Source of the DNA: Trebouxia sp. TZW2008 | Taxonomy: Eukaryota; Chlorophyta; Trebouxiophyceae; Trebouxiales; Trebouxiaceae | NCBI GenBank assembly: GCA_002118135.1 | Contig: BDIU01000398.1 | Coordinates: 62,001-126,000, forward strand | Length of the DNA: 64,000 bases | Direction: 5' to 3' | Part shown: piece by piece, positions 18,719-31,000 of the stretch | Numbering within the stretch: position 1 is the first letter of the stretch | Layout of the letters: each line of letters begins with the position of its first letter | Notes under the pieces: generated by a model | Database searches by the model: none | The model's input: the letters and a program-made list of their open reading frames with translations, nothing else | Told to the model about the DNA's origin: nothing | Program-made: the position numbers and the translations under genes

Positions 18719-21700
18719 CTAGACTTGCTTCCAGCCAGTGCCTATCTGCTGCCAATTGAAGGCAATTGGAGCCTGCAGCAAATGGTCTGGAATGCCAAAG
18801 CCCTCACACATCAGGAGCGCCAGCTTGCCTGCATCTGCTGCTAGCTGAGCGCACAGCTTGTTGATGTGTGTGCGTACAGCAACAGCATGGGCCCCTGCAC
18901 CATTGCAATGCATGCTGTCAGCAACATCATAATTCACAATCTTGCTGATATCACAAGAAGCGCACCAAATCCTGTACACAGCTTTTGAAAGAGCCCTCAC
19001 ACAACTGGCAGTGCCCCCCTTGGAGCAAAATTGAGGTAAAGAATCACGATTGCCATACTGCCAACAAAGTGAAAACTTGTTTTGCATGAAGTGCGGCACA
19101 CAAGCAGCGACCACTTTGTAAAAAATGCGTATTGCTTCAAGTCGGTCAGGTCGGCCAAGCAACACAAGAAGCATGCAAGTTGGCGTGCTGTTCCATCAGT
19201 TGCATTTTGTGAGCAGCACCAAACATCAACTTTGTTGACCTACCTTGCATGACACCAGCAGCTAGGTAGTGAGCAAGGCTCCTTTCAAGCCTAGTCAAGC
19301 CATACAGGCTAGCCAACAGCTGCAGAGGGGCCTTCAGGGCATCAGGCGCTCCTTGGGCTTCCTGCAGGAGAGTCTTGTAAGCATGTCCCTCTATGTGTGC
19401 CCAGCCTAGCGCCACTACCAAGTCCAGGTCTGCCTCAAAGGCCTCTGTTGCTGCTGTCATGGCTCTGCCTGCAATTGCGCGGCATTGTCATCAGAGACGA
19501 AATTGTTTGGGGCAGGCTGTTGGGCAGATGTACGTGCATGTCCATTGATACAGGGTTAGCGCACAGCTTAAGACAAGGACTTGGGGTGCGTCAGGGACCA
19601 AAGGGAGAGGTCGTGGCTGCGCCTGCACGTCATAGCCAACACAAGACTTGCAGCAACAAAAAAGCAACAAGCAGCTCTGCAGCATTTGCACATGCATTTG
19701 CACAGCATGCAGCTGATGGCAAACATGATTCTGTAGATTGTGAGGCTAAGGTCTGTGTTCACTTGACATCATGCACATAACATATGAACAACTCTCGTGC
19801 AAAAAGCTCGGTTCCAAAAATACCCAGCCATGGCTTTCCGACAGCATTTGGGCACATCACAAATCATGATATGAGCATCACCTGAAGGGCCAGCCCCTTT
19901 CATGGCCCTAGCCATAGCGCCCCCAAGCTGCCCTGTCAGGCTGTCCTCCCTGAACTGCAGCAGCTCTGCAATGCCTTCAGGACTGGTCACCGCTGCTGGG
20001 GAAAGCTTCACAGCTGCTGGCTTCTTGGGCTGCTTCATTGCTGAGTCCAACAGTGACTTGCTGACCTGCAACCAAGCCAGGAGTGTTGCATGTGTGATCA
20101 AAAAACGCCAAATATTGTGACTGGCAGCTCTGCATTGCCTTCAGGGCTGCTCAAAGCTGCTGGTCTCTTGAGCTGCTTCATTGCTGAGGCTAGCAATGAC
20201 TTGCTGACCTGCAGCCAAGCCATGCATGATGTGTAAGGAAACACAGCACCAACTGCTGTGACTGAGAGCACTGCAATGCCTTCAGGGCTATTCACAGCTG
20301 CTGGCTTCTCAGGCTGCTTCATTGCTGAGTCCAAAAGCAATCTGCTGACCTACAGCCAAGCGAGACATGATGCATGAGTGAGTGTGGCAGTCGACGCAAA
20401 GCTGCAGCTAACAAGCGATTGGTGACATACTGACGCTGACTGCCTGTAACATACACAAAAGGTGAAAGTCCTCTCTGTCTGGCATAATTTCAAACAATTC
20501 TGCAAATCGGCAAGTGTGGCCTAATACAGATGCTTTGTGCTGTTCAGCATGGCAATTAGACAAATGTCCGGCTTCCCTGCTGTTGAGGTACAAATTGAGC
20601 TCCTGCTGTGCTAGCCCAGTCAAACAGAAAAGATCATCATCTGCCAGCCAATCAATTGAAAACAAACAAAATTATGACATGGGGCATCATAAGGGGAGCC
20701 TTGACAAAGTCAGCATTCCACAACTTCAATCAAATACACCTGAAGCAGTACTCTCTACATCATCATGTCAAAATCTGACCATGAGCAACGTTTGTTCACC
20801 TGCTGCGTCATGCCGCCATTATGATCCTCAAAGGTGATGTCTACATCCCTGTCAGTCATTATGGGCTGAATCTGTTGGCTGTCACAGCATGTTACATCAT
20901 CAATGCTGACATAGTACATTAGTCACCTGCTGCATCATGACAGTGTTGTCTCCCTCAAAGGTGACATCCACATCCATGTCAGTCTTCATGGGCCCAATCT
21001 TGTTGGCTGCAAGGAAGCCTTGGCCACCACAGCACTCCCGGCAGTTCTGCAGAATCTCAACACGGCTCCACGTTGTGGCAGCCTTAAGGCCACTGGACAA
21101 CACATGAATGGCTTTGCCGTCCTTTGCATCCCCTTTTGCATGCAGATCCTGCAGACAGTTTGTGACATTCATTGGTCTACCATGGGAACGACTTAGCTGC
21201 ATTTCTCAGCATGAATGGCCTTGACGGCGTTTGCCTCCCCTTTTGCGTGCAGATATTGCAGACAGGCTGTGACACTAATTGAAAGGCAGAGAGCACAGGA
21301 AAGCACGCTGATGAAATTTGCTGTCCCTTGCATTGCATTTTGTTTTGTCTTGCATTGTATGCCGACAGATCCTATAGACAAATGTAGCAATTGCTGATCT
21401 GCAACATTGGCTGAAACTGTGCAGCCTTGATCCTGCTGGACAACAAAGGTTGGCTTTCCTCGTTCCTGGCATTGGACACAACAACTGTTCACCAGACCTA
21501 AGCAGGCGTACACCAAGGGACAGCTTGTAACCACTGTCAGAGGCTTAACGTTGTGTCAAAGAAGCTCCATGTGACAAAGCAGGTCAGACCTGGCATATCA
21601 CAATAATCACACACTGAATACAAGTGCAGACACGACGAGACTGCTTGTGATGATTTTCATAGGCTCCACAATGTCACCTGAGACGTATAAGTACTTTCTA

Positions 21701-24700
21701 GTATGCTAAAGCATTACTCGGGCTCACTAGCATAGCATGGGAGACATATACTCAAAGCTGCGCCATGGACCCTTGCATGACCTTGTCACAGCCAACCCCG
21801 GCAGCAAGCGCCTCTGCTGTTTGATCATGATCAGAGGTGTAATGTCGAAACAACCCAACTTACCCTGAGCTGTGTCATGGACACTTGCATGGCATAGGTC
21901 ACAGCCAAGCCCACCAGCAAGCGCCTCTGCTGTGTGCTGACTATCATAGGTGTCACATTGAAATAAGCAGGCTTACCCGAAGCTGTGTCATGGACACTTG
22001 CATGGCACAGGTCACAGCCAAGCCCATCAGCAAGCGCCTCTGCTGTGTGATGACTATCATAGGTGTCACGTTGAAACAACCCGACTTACCCTGAGCTGTG
22101 TCATGGACACTTGCATGGCACAGGTCACAGCCAAGCCCATCAGCAAGCGCCTCTGCTGTGTCATGACTATCATAGGTGTCACATTGAAACAAGCAGACTT
22201 ACCCTGAGCTGTGCCATTGACACTTGCATGGCATAGGTCACAGCCAGGCCGGGCAACAAGCGTCTCTGCTGTGTGATGTACTCCATGATCATTTTCTCCC
22301 CGAATTGAGGCCTCTTGCAGCTGTACCTGATGGCAATGGCTGTGCCAACCTTGCACGCATCAACAGCGCCTTGTGCAATCAACAGGCGGCCTGCACAAGA
22401 CAAAGGCAAGTGTCTGCGTGGGTGTTGAATACTGGTGCTGTCCGTTTGATGTGCATTCCCAGAATCTCAGGTCAAGAAGCTTATTGCCAGAGCTGTATGC
22501 AAGATCCAGTGGGCGGTGCTGCATGTCGGGGTTGTACCTGATGGCAATGGAAGTGTCAGACTTGCATGCATCAGCGGCTCTGTGTACAGTCAACAGGTGG
22601 CCTGCAGAAGGCACATTTGTGTGTCTGATCGACTTGGGATGACCTGCAAAAGTAGATGCAAAGATTTGCACACAAAGCCTAGGTCGTAGTTGCTGCCAAT
22701 TCTTGGCCTGCAGGCATGACTTGCTGAGATGAAATGCGCTGTGTTGTTTAAAAGCTGTTGAAGGACTCAAGGTTGCTTTGCTGATGACAGCAGTAGCACG
22801 TGAGCATGCGCAGCAAGAATGGCTGGTGATTGCAGGTCTCATATGTATATGAAGTCAGATGCAAGCTGTTGTTATGACGCCAACCTGCCATACATCAAGT
22901 TATGAGCTGCAAAGAGACAGCATGAGCACTAATGCGCATTGTGCTTTGGCAGAAAGTCTTGACACACAAGTGTAAAATCTGCTGCTGCCAGATTTTGATC
23001 TGTGCATCAACATGACAAAGGTAATTGTCAGACTAATATGAGTCCGCGATGAGGGATGGTGATGATTTGTCGAAATGTCGGTTCCAAGTGAAATCTGTCA
23101 AGACACGCCACGCTGCGCCACAGACTTGATAGAGCTTGAGTCGTCACCCTCAGCACTCACTGAGGCACATTTTTCACATTTGGGCCGTCAGCCACATTGG
23201 TGCGTATTTGCACAAATGGCAAACAAGTACCTGTGGTGAGGCCTCCAACAGTCACGCCAAAGCGCTGCGCCACAGACTTGATAGAGCTTGAGTATTCACC
23301 CTCAGCACTCACTGAGGCATATCTGTCCAGCAGGGCATCTCGCGGCACTTTGACATGGTCAAACCAGATCTGCCCATTATCAACTCCATTCAGCCCCATT
23401 TTGGGCCCATTGTCCAGGATCTTGACGCCTGGTGTCAGTTGACTGTTGTTGTCACGCAGGCGCACCACAAAGACATGTGGACCTTGCCACTTGCCGTTCA
23501 CTGTCAGTTGTGCAAAGACAGTGCAGACCTGCAGAAAGCGTGCGAGTCATACGTGATGACATCACTGTCAACTGTGTTCATTCACAACAGCATGCTGTGT
23601 GAGCATAGAAACATGCCTGACATCAACAGCTGTCTGGCACAACAATGTTGTGCGTATATGCAGAAGGAAGCCCTCCTAAGACTTCACAGTGTATACATTT
23701 CACAGCCTAAATTGCAAAACATGCCAGAGTTCTGGACAGTGTTGCCATCTGATGAATGAGTTGCTGTGAATGCCTGTTGCTGTTAAGTTGGGTGCAATGC
23801 ACAAGGCATGTTGCATGGGAAACACATAACAGCAACCACTGTCTTGACCAGCTACCAAACAAGCGGCCATCAGTGTAGCCGACAACACTTGCTGGCAACT
23901 GTCATGCCCACAACAATGTGAGTGCTGCTTGGCATACATGCACACAACAATTTGCACACATCTGAGACGCTTGCTGTTGCCCTGTCACAGTCTAGCTTGA
24001 GCAACACGTGAGCGGTTTTGATTACTGACCTTGCCATGCTGCGCTGAGCCTCCAATCCAGAACTTGGAAGCTGTGTCATCAGGTGTGTTGATGATGAAGC
24101 TGTCACTGGCTTTGTCATACGTTGCCTGTGTCTGAATACCCATGACGTTAGAGCCATGACCAAGCTCTGTCATGCCAAAGCAGCCAGGCAGTGTCAGATC
24201 ATCCAGCAAAGGCAACAGCTTGGTATGGTGCTTCTCTGTGCCTAGTTTGGCAATTGTTCCTCCACATAGAGTGAAGTGGACCCCCGCTTTGATGCAGAGA
24301 GAGTAGTCTGAAAAGCCCAAGGTTGCTAGGCAGGCTTGAAACTTGCGTGGATCTGCAGCAAATTTTGCATTCATCAGCGCTCATGATGGTTCTTTGCATG
24401 CTTGTGAATGACAATCACAGGAAAATATGTCTATTTCATGCAGGCTTATGAATCTGCAGCAGGGTCTGCATTCATCAGTGCTGGCAATGGTTCTTTGAAT
24501 GGTTGCGAACAGCAATCAGGTGCACAAGCATACATCTCATGCAGGCTTGGAACTTGCATCAATCTGCAGCAAGATCCGCACACTTCGTACTCAATGGTTG
24601 CTCTGGCTTGAGTTGCTCTTGCATGGCAGCCAAATGCAGAAGCTTGCTGATGATGATCACATAGAGCAGCAGCCTAGTTTGCCAATTGATGTATGCTTTC

Positions 24701-25192
24701 AGTGATGCCTGATATGGTTGCTGGACGACAACTTGCAATACATACCGTCAATGTAGTCTTTGGTGACAAAGAAGCGCTGAGCAACAAATTTCTGCAGTCT
24801 CTCCAGAGTTTGCTGGCGGAACTCTAGAAGGGCGAGGTAGTGATTCGGCTTGAAGATATCATCCTGCAAATGCGCCGACCCATCAAAATGCTGACAGGCT
24901 GGTTCAACACGCAGGTGGCTGCCGCTGCTTGTGCATTCTGCCTGCTGGTGCTCTGCAGTACAGGCAAGGGCAACAAGCTGTGTTTTGCACTCAATTTTAC
25001 CTTGAGAAACTCTAGGATCCTGTCTCGCAGCTCGATGTTGTCTCGCACTGTATATTCATACAGCTCGCGTGGATTGAAGGTGCCGACGGGCACCGTGTTG
25101 TCCGCCAACTCATCAGCAACTGATACCACGTCCAGGCCCGTCGCTGTGGTCAGGTGCCGCGAAAGGGTCTCAATACGCTGCATATGTGCCAT
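18719..25192 (-). CDS. Peroxisomal acyl-CoA oxidase, PTS2 type
   Basis: FAD enzyme that oxidises acyl-CoA to trans-2-enoyl-CoA with H2O2 production, the first step of peroxisomal beta-oxidation. Exons (minus): 25192-25001, 24863-24746, 24352-24030, 23528-23231, 22390-22203, 21148-20927, 20065-19882, 19468-19244, 18894-18719; 1926 bp, 641 aa, phases consistent. Visible motifs: CFGMTELGHGSNVMGIQTQA, SKFWIGGSAQHGK, GPKMGLNGVDNGQIWFDHV, CRECCGGQGF and the catalytic-Glu motif VTFEGDNTV (Glu438). Residues 6-14 (RIETLSRHL) are a perfect PTS2 (R-I-x5-H-L), and the C-terminus GTGWKQV lacks PTS1. Start choice: the ATG at 25192 puts PTS2 at the N-terminus, but the exon is open to an acceptor at 25235, and a 61-codon ORF beginning at 26145 could be a 5' exon. 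Closest to plant ACX2-like long-chain oxidases. Confidence 0.93.
20105..20360 (-). repeat. Two copies of the ACOX exon 7 5' half
   Basis: Copies at about 20120-20215 and 20265-20355 encode VSKSLLASAMKQLKRPAA and LLDSAMKQPEKPAAV, matching the real exon (VSKSLLDSAMKQPKKPAAV, 20065 downward) with its ttgcag acceptor. They lie upstream in gene orientation, with a period near 145 bp. Confidence 0.85.
20801..20880 (-). repeat. Copy of the ACOX exon 6 3' half
   Basis: Matches 20927-21010 (encoding MKTDMDVDVTFEGDNTVMMQ) with its donor, diverged and downstream of the real exon in gene orientation. Confidence 0.75.
21199..21271 (-). repeat. Copy of the ACOX exon 6 5' edge
   Basis: Repeats the segment around the exon 6 acceptor (DLHAKGDAKDGKAIHV) one short unit upstream of the real acceptor at 21148. 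Confidence 0.8.
21751..22202 (-). repeat. 113-bp tandem array: four copies of the ACOX exon 5 end
   Basis: Donor edges recur at 22203 (functional), 22090, 21977, 21864 and about 21751, an exact 113-bp step. Each unit holds the exon end (TQQRRLLMGLAVTCAMQVSM then TQLR) plus GTAAGT and about 35 bp of intron. Copies two to four are very similar to each other and keep the open frame; the last is decayed. 113 is not a multiple of three. Confidence 0.92.
23102..23170 (-). repeat. Copy of the ACOX exon 4 3' part
   Basis: About 69 bp matches 23255-23325 (encoding ASVSAEGEYSSSIKSVAQR) downstream of the functional donor at 23231. Confidence 0.85.
24425..24600 (-). repeat. Two copies of the ACOX exon 3 5' edge
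   Basis: Segments at about 24438-24505 and 24540-24600 resemble the acceptor region of exon 3 (aaatttgctgcag/atccacgcaagtttcaag), upstream of the real acceptor at 24352. Confidence 0.7.
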
Positions 25193-26287
25193 CGCTCGAG
25201 ATGCTGTGTCTCTGACCTTCTCGGCGGGGTCTTTGCTTAAAAAAGAACGCAGTGGAAGCCAAGTTGCAAAAGCAAAAGGCGTTTTGACTTTGCCATGTCA
25301 GCTTGATGTAAGCTCATGTGCCAAAGGTAGTCATTTTGAGTCAACCAGGTCCCCGGCATGGAAATGCAGATTGGCTCGTGCATTGGCAGCTCTAACAGTG
25401 GCAGTGCGCATGGCAGCAGGCATCAGCACATGCATGCTTGTCAGAGTACGTTTGGAGGGCTACGCATTCATATTTTTGTTGATCAGATGTTGCACATGTG
25501 TTTAGCCAATTGAAAAGGGCGTTTTAGTGCACTGTATCACGTGCACCACTTGGATGCGAGCAAGAAAAGTCAGCAAGCTGAATGGCAGGCTAAGTTGCTC
25601 AGCACAATCATATAAGTTGCTCACAACTTGCATGCTGGCCCATTATATGACGATCTAGCATGCGTATGCTACGCTGCGCAGCACGTACAGCCTCAGCCAA
25701 TCAAGCTGTCAGTGTGTGCATTGGTGAGAACATGTTTTTGTCAATTGGAATCTGAAGGATCACAAAGGCTGCCAAAGCTGTTGTCCAATGGCGCTTTGTG
25801 CTCACAAATGCTGGCTTCACTGATCAGGACTGCCCAGGCAACGTCTGCCCAGTTTTGGATTTCTGCGTCTTACATGTAGTGCAAGTCCCGGGCTGGCCTA
25901 AGGAACAATGGCGAAACATTTGTGACACCGACTGAATGATGAGAATGCGGCCTGAGCCGTGATCACGACAGGCTGCCCGACTCAGGAGCTGTGCTCCCGC
26001 CCAGATAGTCACACGCGCAAGCCATATGCACAACAAGCGCGATTGATGCAGGACCTACAGCACTGCCGACGCTGGTGTCGACGGTGTTAGACATTGGTCC
26101 ACGAACTGTGCGTGCAGCGCCAACCGGCTTCTCGTTCAACTTCATCCTTTCCTAGCCCTTCCTAATTTTCCACACTGCCAGCTTCGCGATAAGCCAGAAT
26201 TGCTCGCGCTTTGATGCATCCTCGCACTACTAGCGCTGTTGTTCAAGTGTACTGCACGGTATTGAAAGCTTCAAGCGGCCAAAGAAA
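25193..26287. promoter_or_regulatory. Divergent ACOX / PLAC8 upstream region
   Basis: About 1.1 kb separates the ACOX start from the PLAC8 ATG. It may contain an untranslated or N-terminal ACOX exon: the minus-strand ORF from 26145, MKLNEKPVGAARTVRGPMSN, with several possible donors. If so, the true divergent promoter is only about 140 bp (26146-26287). No TATA-like element stands out. Confidence 0.4.
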
Positions 26288-27268
26288 TTGCCCTCATCGG
26301 CGTTGGCAAGCATGGGCAAGGAGTCATCTGCCAAGGCATCAGCCGCATATGACGCGGAGACTGCAGGGTTCTTGCCTTTGCGGGAGAACTCTCAATCGTT
26401 GCAGACAACTCTGACGGCCGATGAAGCCCCGAAGAGCTGGAGAGGGGAGCTATTGTGCTGCTTTTCAGGCTGCGATGTGACAGCCTGGGCTTCGGTCGGA
26501 TTCTTCTATCTGGCACCGTGCGTCCTGTTCGGGTGAGTTGCTCCTTTAATTGCAGGAAGAGGCGTCCTGATCTTGTCACTGGCATGTGTGCAGCACCCGC
26601 TGCCGGATCCGCATTGCATGACGCTGAGATAGACATGGTGCAGTGCAGGTTCAACATGAAGAAGTCCCTGCGTCTGTCGGTCATCGGACAGGGTCTGATT
26701 TACTTCCTTTGCTTTGTCTTGGGCTCATGGTGGATTCAAATCCTAGCAAGACACGCCGCAAGCCTCTGCAAGCTGCCTGCTGACTCTGAAAGAACTTCTG
26801 ATGCATATTCGCCAGGAAATTAACGCAGCATGAGCTGCATATTACATGTACAGCTCCATGCATCGCACCAGGACAGCAAGATGGTTGATGGAGTCTGTAT
26901 CTACACATTCTCTTGCACATGCCACTGACTTGGGTTTCTGCACCTGACCTGCAGAATGTAAGAAGAGCTTGGCTGCATTCCAAGCTGCAGCCATGATTGT
27001 GATTGTCCTGGCTTGCATTGGCGCTGTGTATGCCGCTCGCCGTAGAACAGAGATCCGCAAGAAGTTTGGCATTGCTGGCACTTACATGGGCGATATTTGC
27101 ACCTGGATTTGGTGTCCTGGACCTGCGCTTTGCCAAGAAGCCCGCACACTGTGGCACAACAATGTGCATGATGGTGTTTGGTTTGGGCCCACTCAGCTTA
27201 ACGTTGTTGATGCTCTTGCAGCACAGCACGATGCTCCAGCTCTCAACACAATGTCACAGGATGTATAA
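26288..27268 (+). CDS. PLAC8-family cysteine-rich membrane protein
   Basis: Exon 1 26288-26532 (ATG at 26288, or 26312 giving MGKESSAKASAAYDAETAGF) ends RGELLCCFSGCDVTAWASVG with a GT donor. Exon 2 starts at 26649 (FNMKKSLRLSVIGQGLIYFL, a membrane segment). The last exon starts near 26956 and carries CKKSLAAFQAAAMIVIVLAC, then the signature RRRTEIRKKFGIAG and MGDICTWIWCPGPALCQEAR, stop at 27268. PLAC8/fw2.2/PCR proteins are small membrane proteins linked to cell size and heavy-metal export in plants. The junction of exons 2 and 3 is not resolved: no GT donor lies in phase before the stop at 26821, so a GC donor, another exon or a mutation must be assumed. Confidence 0.75.
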
Positions 27269-28037
27269 ACCATGTCCTGGCTCATGCTCGCTAGCTGGAA
27301 GTTTTGTGCTTGTACAGTATATGATATGCAATGTAGATGTGCACCAGCAATAGGTCGCCTGCTGTTTGAAAGCACCAAGAGTGAAGTGGCAGGTCTTTTG
27401 GAGTGTAGAAGTTGTGCAGATGAAGTAGATGTGAGTGCTCATGAGCTGTTAAATCACAGCAGAGAGTTGTGCTTCTTATTGTTCTGACTTGATGCGTCTG
27501 AACTGCTCATCAACTTCAAGCAACAACACTGTACAGTATACTGGCTTTCAAAGGCAAGAAGCGCAAGACACTTGAGCATGATCATGAGCTTTGGTGTCTT
27601 TGAAAATGTGCTGGAGGAGATAGAGTACATGATGTCCACAGGGCTTGCTTTTCCTCTGTTGACAGAAGCTGTATTGTCAACGTGCATGTCAACTGTGCAG
27701 ACTCGAGGCTTGCTGCTGATTTACCCTTTGCACTACTAGGCTATCAGTCGCTGACAGGTTCGCGTTGATGAGAGAGAGAGAGCTACGGCTACCGACAGTG
27801 CCCACACTCACCCACGCCCACTGGGTGAGTGGGGGCCTAGGGTGCTCGACCCCACCGACTGGAGATTCTTCTTCATTCAGGCATGCTCCCTGAGCATGCA
27901 TCGCTGTTGACCGAAATGCCAAGAGCGCAGGACGCTTGATCGAGACTTGTCTCGCAACATCTGATAGCGACTGCACACAAGCTGCTCTTTCGTTGATTTG
28001 GTCGGGTGGCTGGCATGAAAAGCCGTTTGCTGCAGGC
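27269..28037. other. Intergenic; hairpin in the 5' flank of the BAR-PH gene
   Basis: Holds the PLAC8 3' UTR and the 5' flank of the next gene. A (GA)n run lies near 27769. A perfect 10-bp inverted repeat (cactcaccca / tgggtgagtg, 27805-27814 and 27822-27831, 7-base loop) lies about 200 bp before the likely ATG. No gene seen. Confidence 0.5.
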
Positions 28038-31000
28038 ATGATACCATCTGCTGATCAGCCTGGCACTCCGCCAAGTCGGTCGACCGCCGCCCGAAGAAGC
28101 AGTTTGCACCAAGCAGAAGACCCGTTGCAAGCGTCCGAAGCTCCACCCGACCCTGTCGCGCCAGACTCTGAGGCGACGACCAGTCAAACCTCAGACGAAG
28201 TCTCTCAGGGGCTCAGGAAACTAACTGTGCGAACAGCGCCCCCTCCACCGAAGCCAACAAGTAGTGGTCATCCTCTTGCATCGCTTCTTGGCAGCACCGG
28301 ACAAGATGCAGACGCCGCTGCATCACCCGCTGGAGTTTCAGCAAAGCGGAAAAGTTTTTCACCCCTTGCCAGCAGGGATTCTGAAGACAGCTTGGCCAGT
28401 CAAGTCTTGGCTCAGGCACGCAGCATAAGCGCAAAAGTGCGCCATGATGCGGTCAGCTTTGCAGCTATAGCACGCAACCCGTCACTAGCGTGTCAAGCAC
28501 GAGCAGAGCTTGATGAACACCAGCATACAACAGCTATAGAAAATATTGACACTGATGGGCCGGTGGCTAGCTCAGCGTTCTATGCACATGATGCTGAGGT
28601 CGAGCGACAGTGGGCTGCTCTTGAGGCTGTGAACGCAGATACCAAGGAGGAAAGCACTTTGAACAAAGAACTCAGCTTCCTAATCTGTGCAAGGCTAGAG
28701 GCCAGCAGACGGTCTTCTGAGAGGTTGCTTGGGGTACTTCAGGTCAACATCTATCATGCACTTGCACACGCTGTTCAGCCTTGCCATGCAAGCAGTGTTG
28801 ACAGCATTGGCCACCATGATATGTGTGGGAAGCAAACTAGCAGCCTGTACACTGTTTGACCTATATCACTGAGGCGCAACATGTTTGCCCACCAGCTGTT
28901 TCTTTTTTGTATTGTCACAGACATCGTCACAGACATTGTTGGGCTGCTACCTGTGCTTGCCTTTGACATGCAATTGGTTCGCCAATTTTGTTTGCATAGT
29001 TGCCCACCACCCATAAGCAGTCAGCCCAGCACAGCATGAGCTGTCATGCACATGTGCATGCAGCAACCTGAGTGCATGTCACACCCTGCTGAGGGAAAGC
29101 ATGTTGTACAGCAGTTTCCAGCCGCACATTTGCTCCTGCCGCTCTGCCAGCCATCATTAGCATGCTTCAAAAGCATTGATGTGCCTCACTCTGCTTCCTG
29201 TTAAACATTCAGCCAGCAAGCACAGGTGCCCAGCCAAAACATTGCGTGAATCATCAAAGCAACGATGACATGAATTGTCAGGATTGTTTTAATTGCAAGT
29301 CGCACTCAAGCGTCCAGGTCTGGTCGGCTACAAACCTCAGTTAGTGCACCATTCTGATGCATAGTAAACACCGTCTGATTGTGGTTTGACTCATGCCTGC
29401 AGGCACTGGCAGCAGCAGAGACTGCCTATGCTCATGCCCTAACCATGACGTCAAGCATACCCCTGCCTGGCGAGTGTGATGGGGACACCATGAAAGCTGC
29501 TTTGAATGCTTTCTCAGCGTTACCACAGGCAAGTTGCCTAAGTCTGCATTGTTCATGCACTGACTGTGGCATCAAGCATACCCCTGTCTGGCGTGTGCGA
29601 TGGGGACACTATAAAAGCTGCTTTGAATGCTTTCTCAGCGCTACCACAGGCAAGTTGCCTAAGTCTGCATTGTTCATGCATTGACTGTGGCATCAAGCAT
29701 ACCCCTGTCTGGCGAGTTTGATGGGGACACCATAAAAGCTGCCTTGAATGCTTTCTCAGCATTACCACAGGCACGTATCTAACTTGATGTGCAAGACTTG
29801 TAGCCTGAGCACGATATCACGCACCATTCTGCCTGACAAGTGTGATAGGGATTTCATGAGAGCTGCCTTGCATGCTCTCTCAGCACTGCCACACCCATCT
29901 TGCCTAGCTTGAATCTGCATTGGCAACTCACTGAATTTTGCATTAAGCATACCCTTGCCTGGCAAATGCAATCAAGACACCATGACAGCTGCCTTGAATG
30001 CTTCCTCAGCACTTCTAAGGCACATTGCCAACAGTGACAATAGTGACATCAACAAACAGCATCTGGCTCAAGTGCCAGGTGGGTGTGACTCAAGTCCTGT
30101 TTTGCCAACCCTTGAGCGTACCTGCAAACACTAAAATTTTGCAAAGGAGTGCTCAAAGAATGGTGGCAGGCACTGTTTGCACCAACTTTCGATTGACTGC
30201 TGTTTTGGTGGTTAGGTGGTTGGCGAAGCTCATCGTGATGCGCTGCTCAGCATGTCAGGCTTGAATCGGGCTCTGCACACTCTTGTGACAGACTTGAGGA
30301 GGGTCTGTGAGGAGGTCAGGGGCAGTACCCAGAAGTGCCTCAGGGCTGTTGACCATGCCAGCAGCCAATTGCAGCAGTCCTTCATCAGTCATCAGCAGGC
30401 GTGCAGGTGCCTTATCTCACTACGCACCACAGACATCCTCTCGACCTGACCCTGGACACCAGGACAAGGCATTGTATAGCATGTGCTCTAAGGGACATTT
30501 GGCTGTGTGCATATGCTTTCCCAGGCAGGGTTGTGCCCGCTAGTTTGCCTGCAAACGTATTGCCTTGTTCACTTTGTCAAGCATCCTGAGCATTGACAGC
30601 TGCTCTCCACCCCCCATGCTGTCAAAAGCAATCTTCAGTGGATTGCAATTTCAGCCTGTCCTTGTATAGAATGCTATTGCACATGTTGGATATGTCACAA
30701 GCTTTTCAGCAATTGCATTGTGATCAATGTGGTCCAAGTCCCTGCATTGTTCTTGCACAGGCAGTTTGATGAGGCCTTGCTAGACAGACGAAGAGGCAGA
30801 GGAGCGCGGCCCCTTGAGCAGGACCCCTGGCTGACAGGTTGTACTTCTTCACCTAGCAGTCAGCACTTACACAATTGGTTGTTGCTTCTTTGCGCCCCAT
30901 TAGGTGTGAAGTCCCTTGTCACTGTGTCTTCAAAAGCCCCTTGAGCCTTTTGCATGGCATTCACGATGTCCACTTCCATGTAATTTCAATATCAGAACAC

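Noticed and set aside
21831..22207. Several 60-100 codon ORFs on both strands as small genes or a CRISPR-like array
   Set aside because: The regular 113-bp repeat is explained by duplicated ACOX exon ends; there are no unique spacers between identical short repeats.
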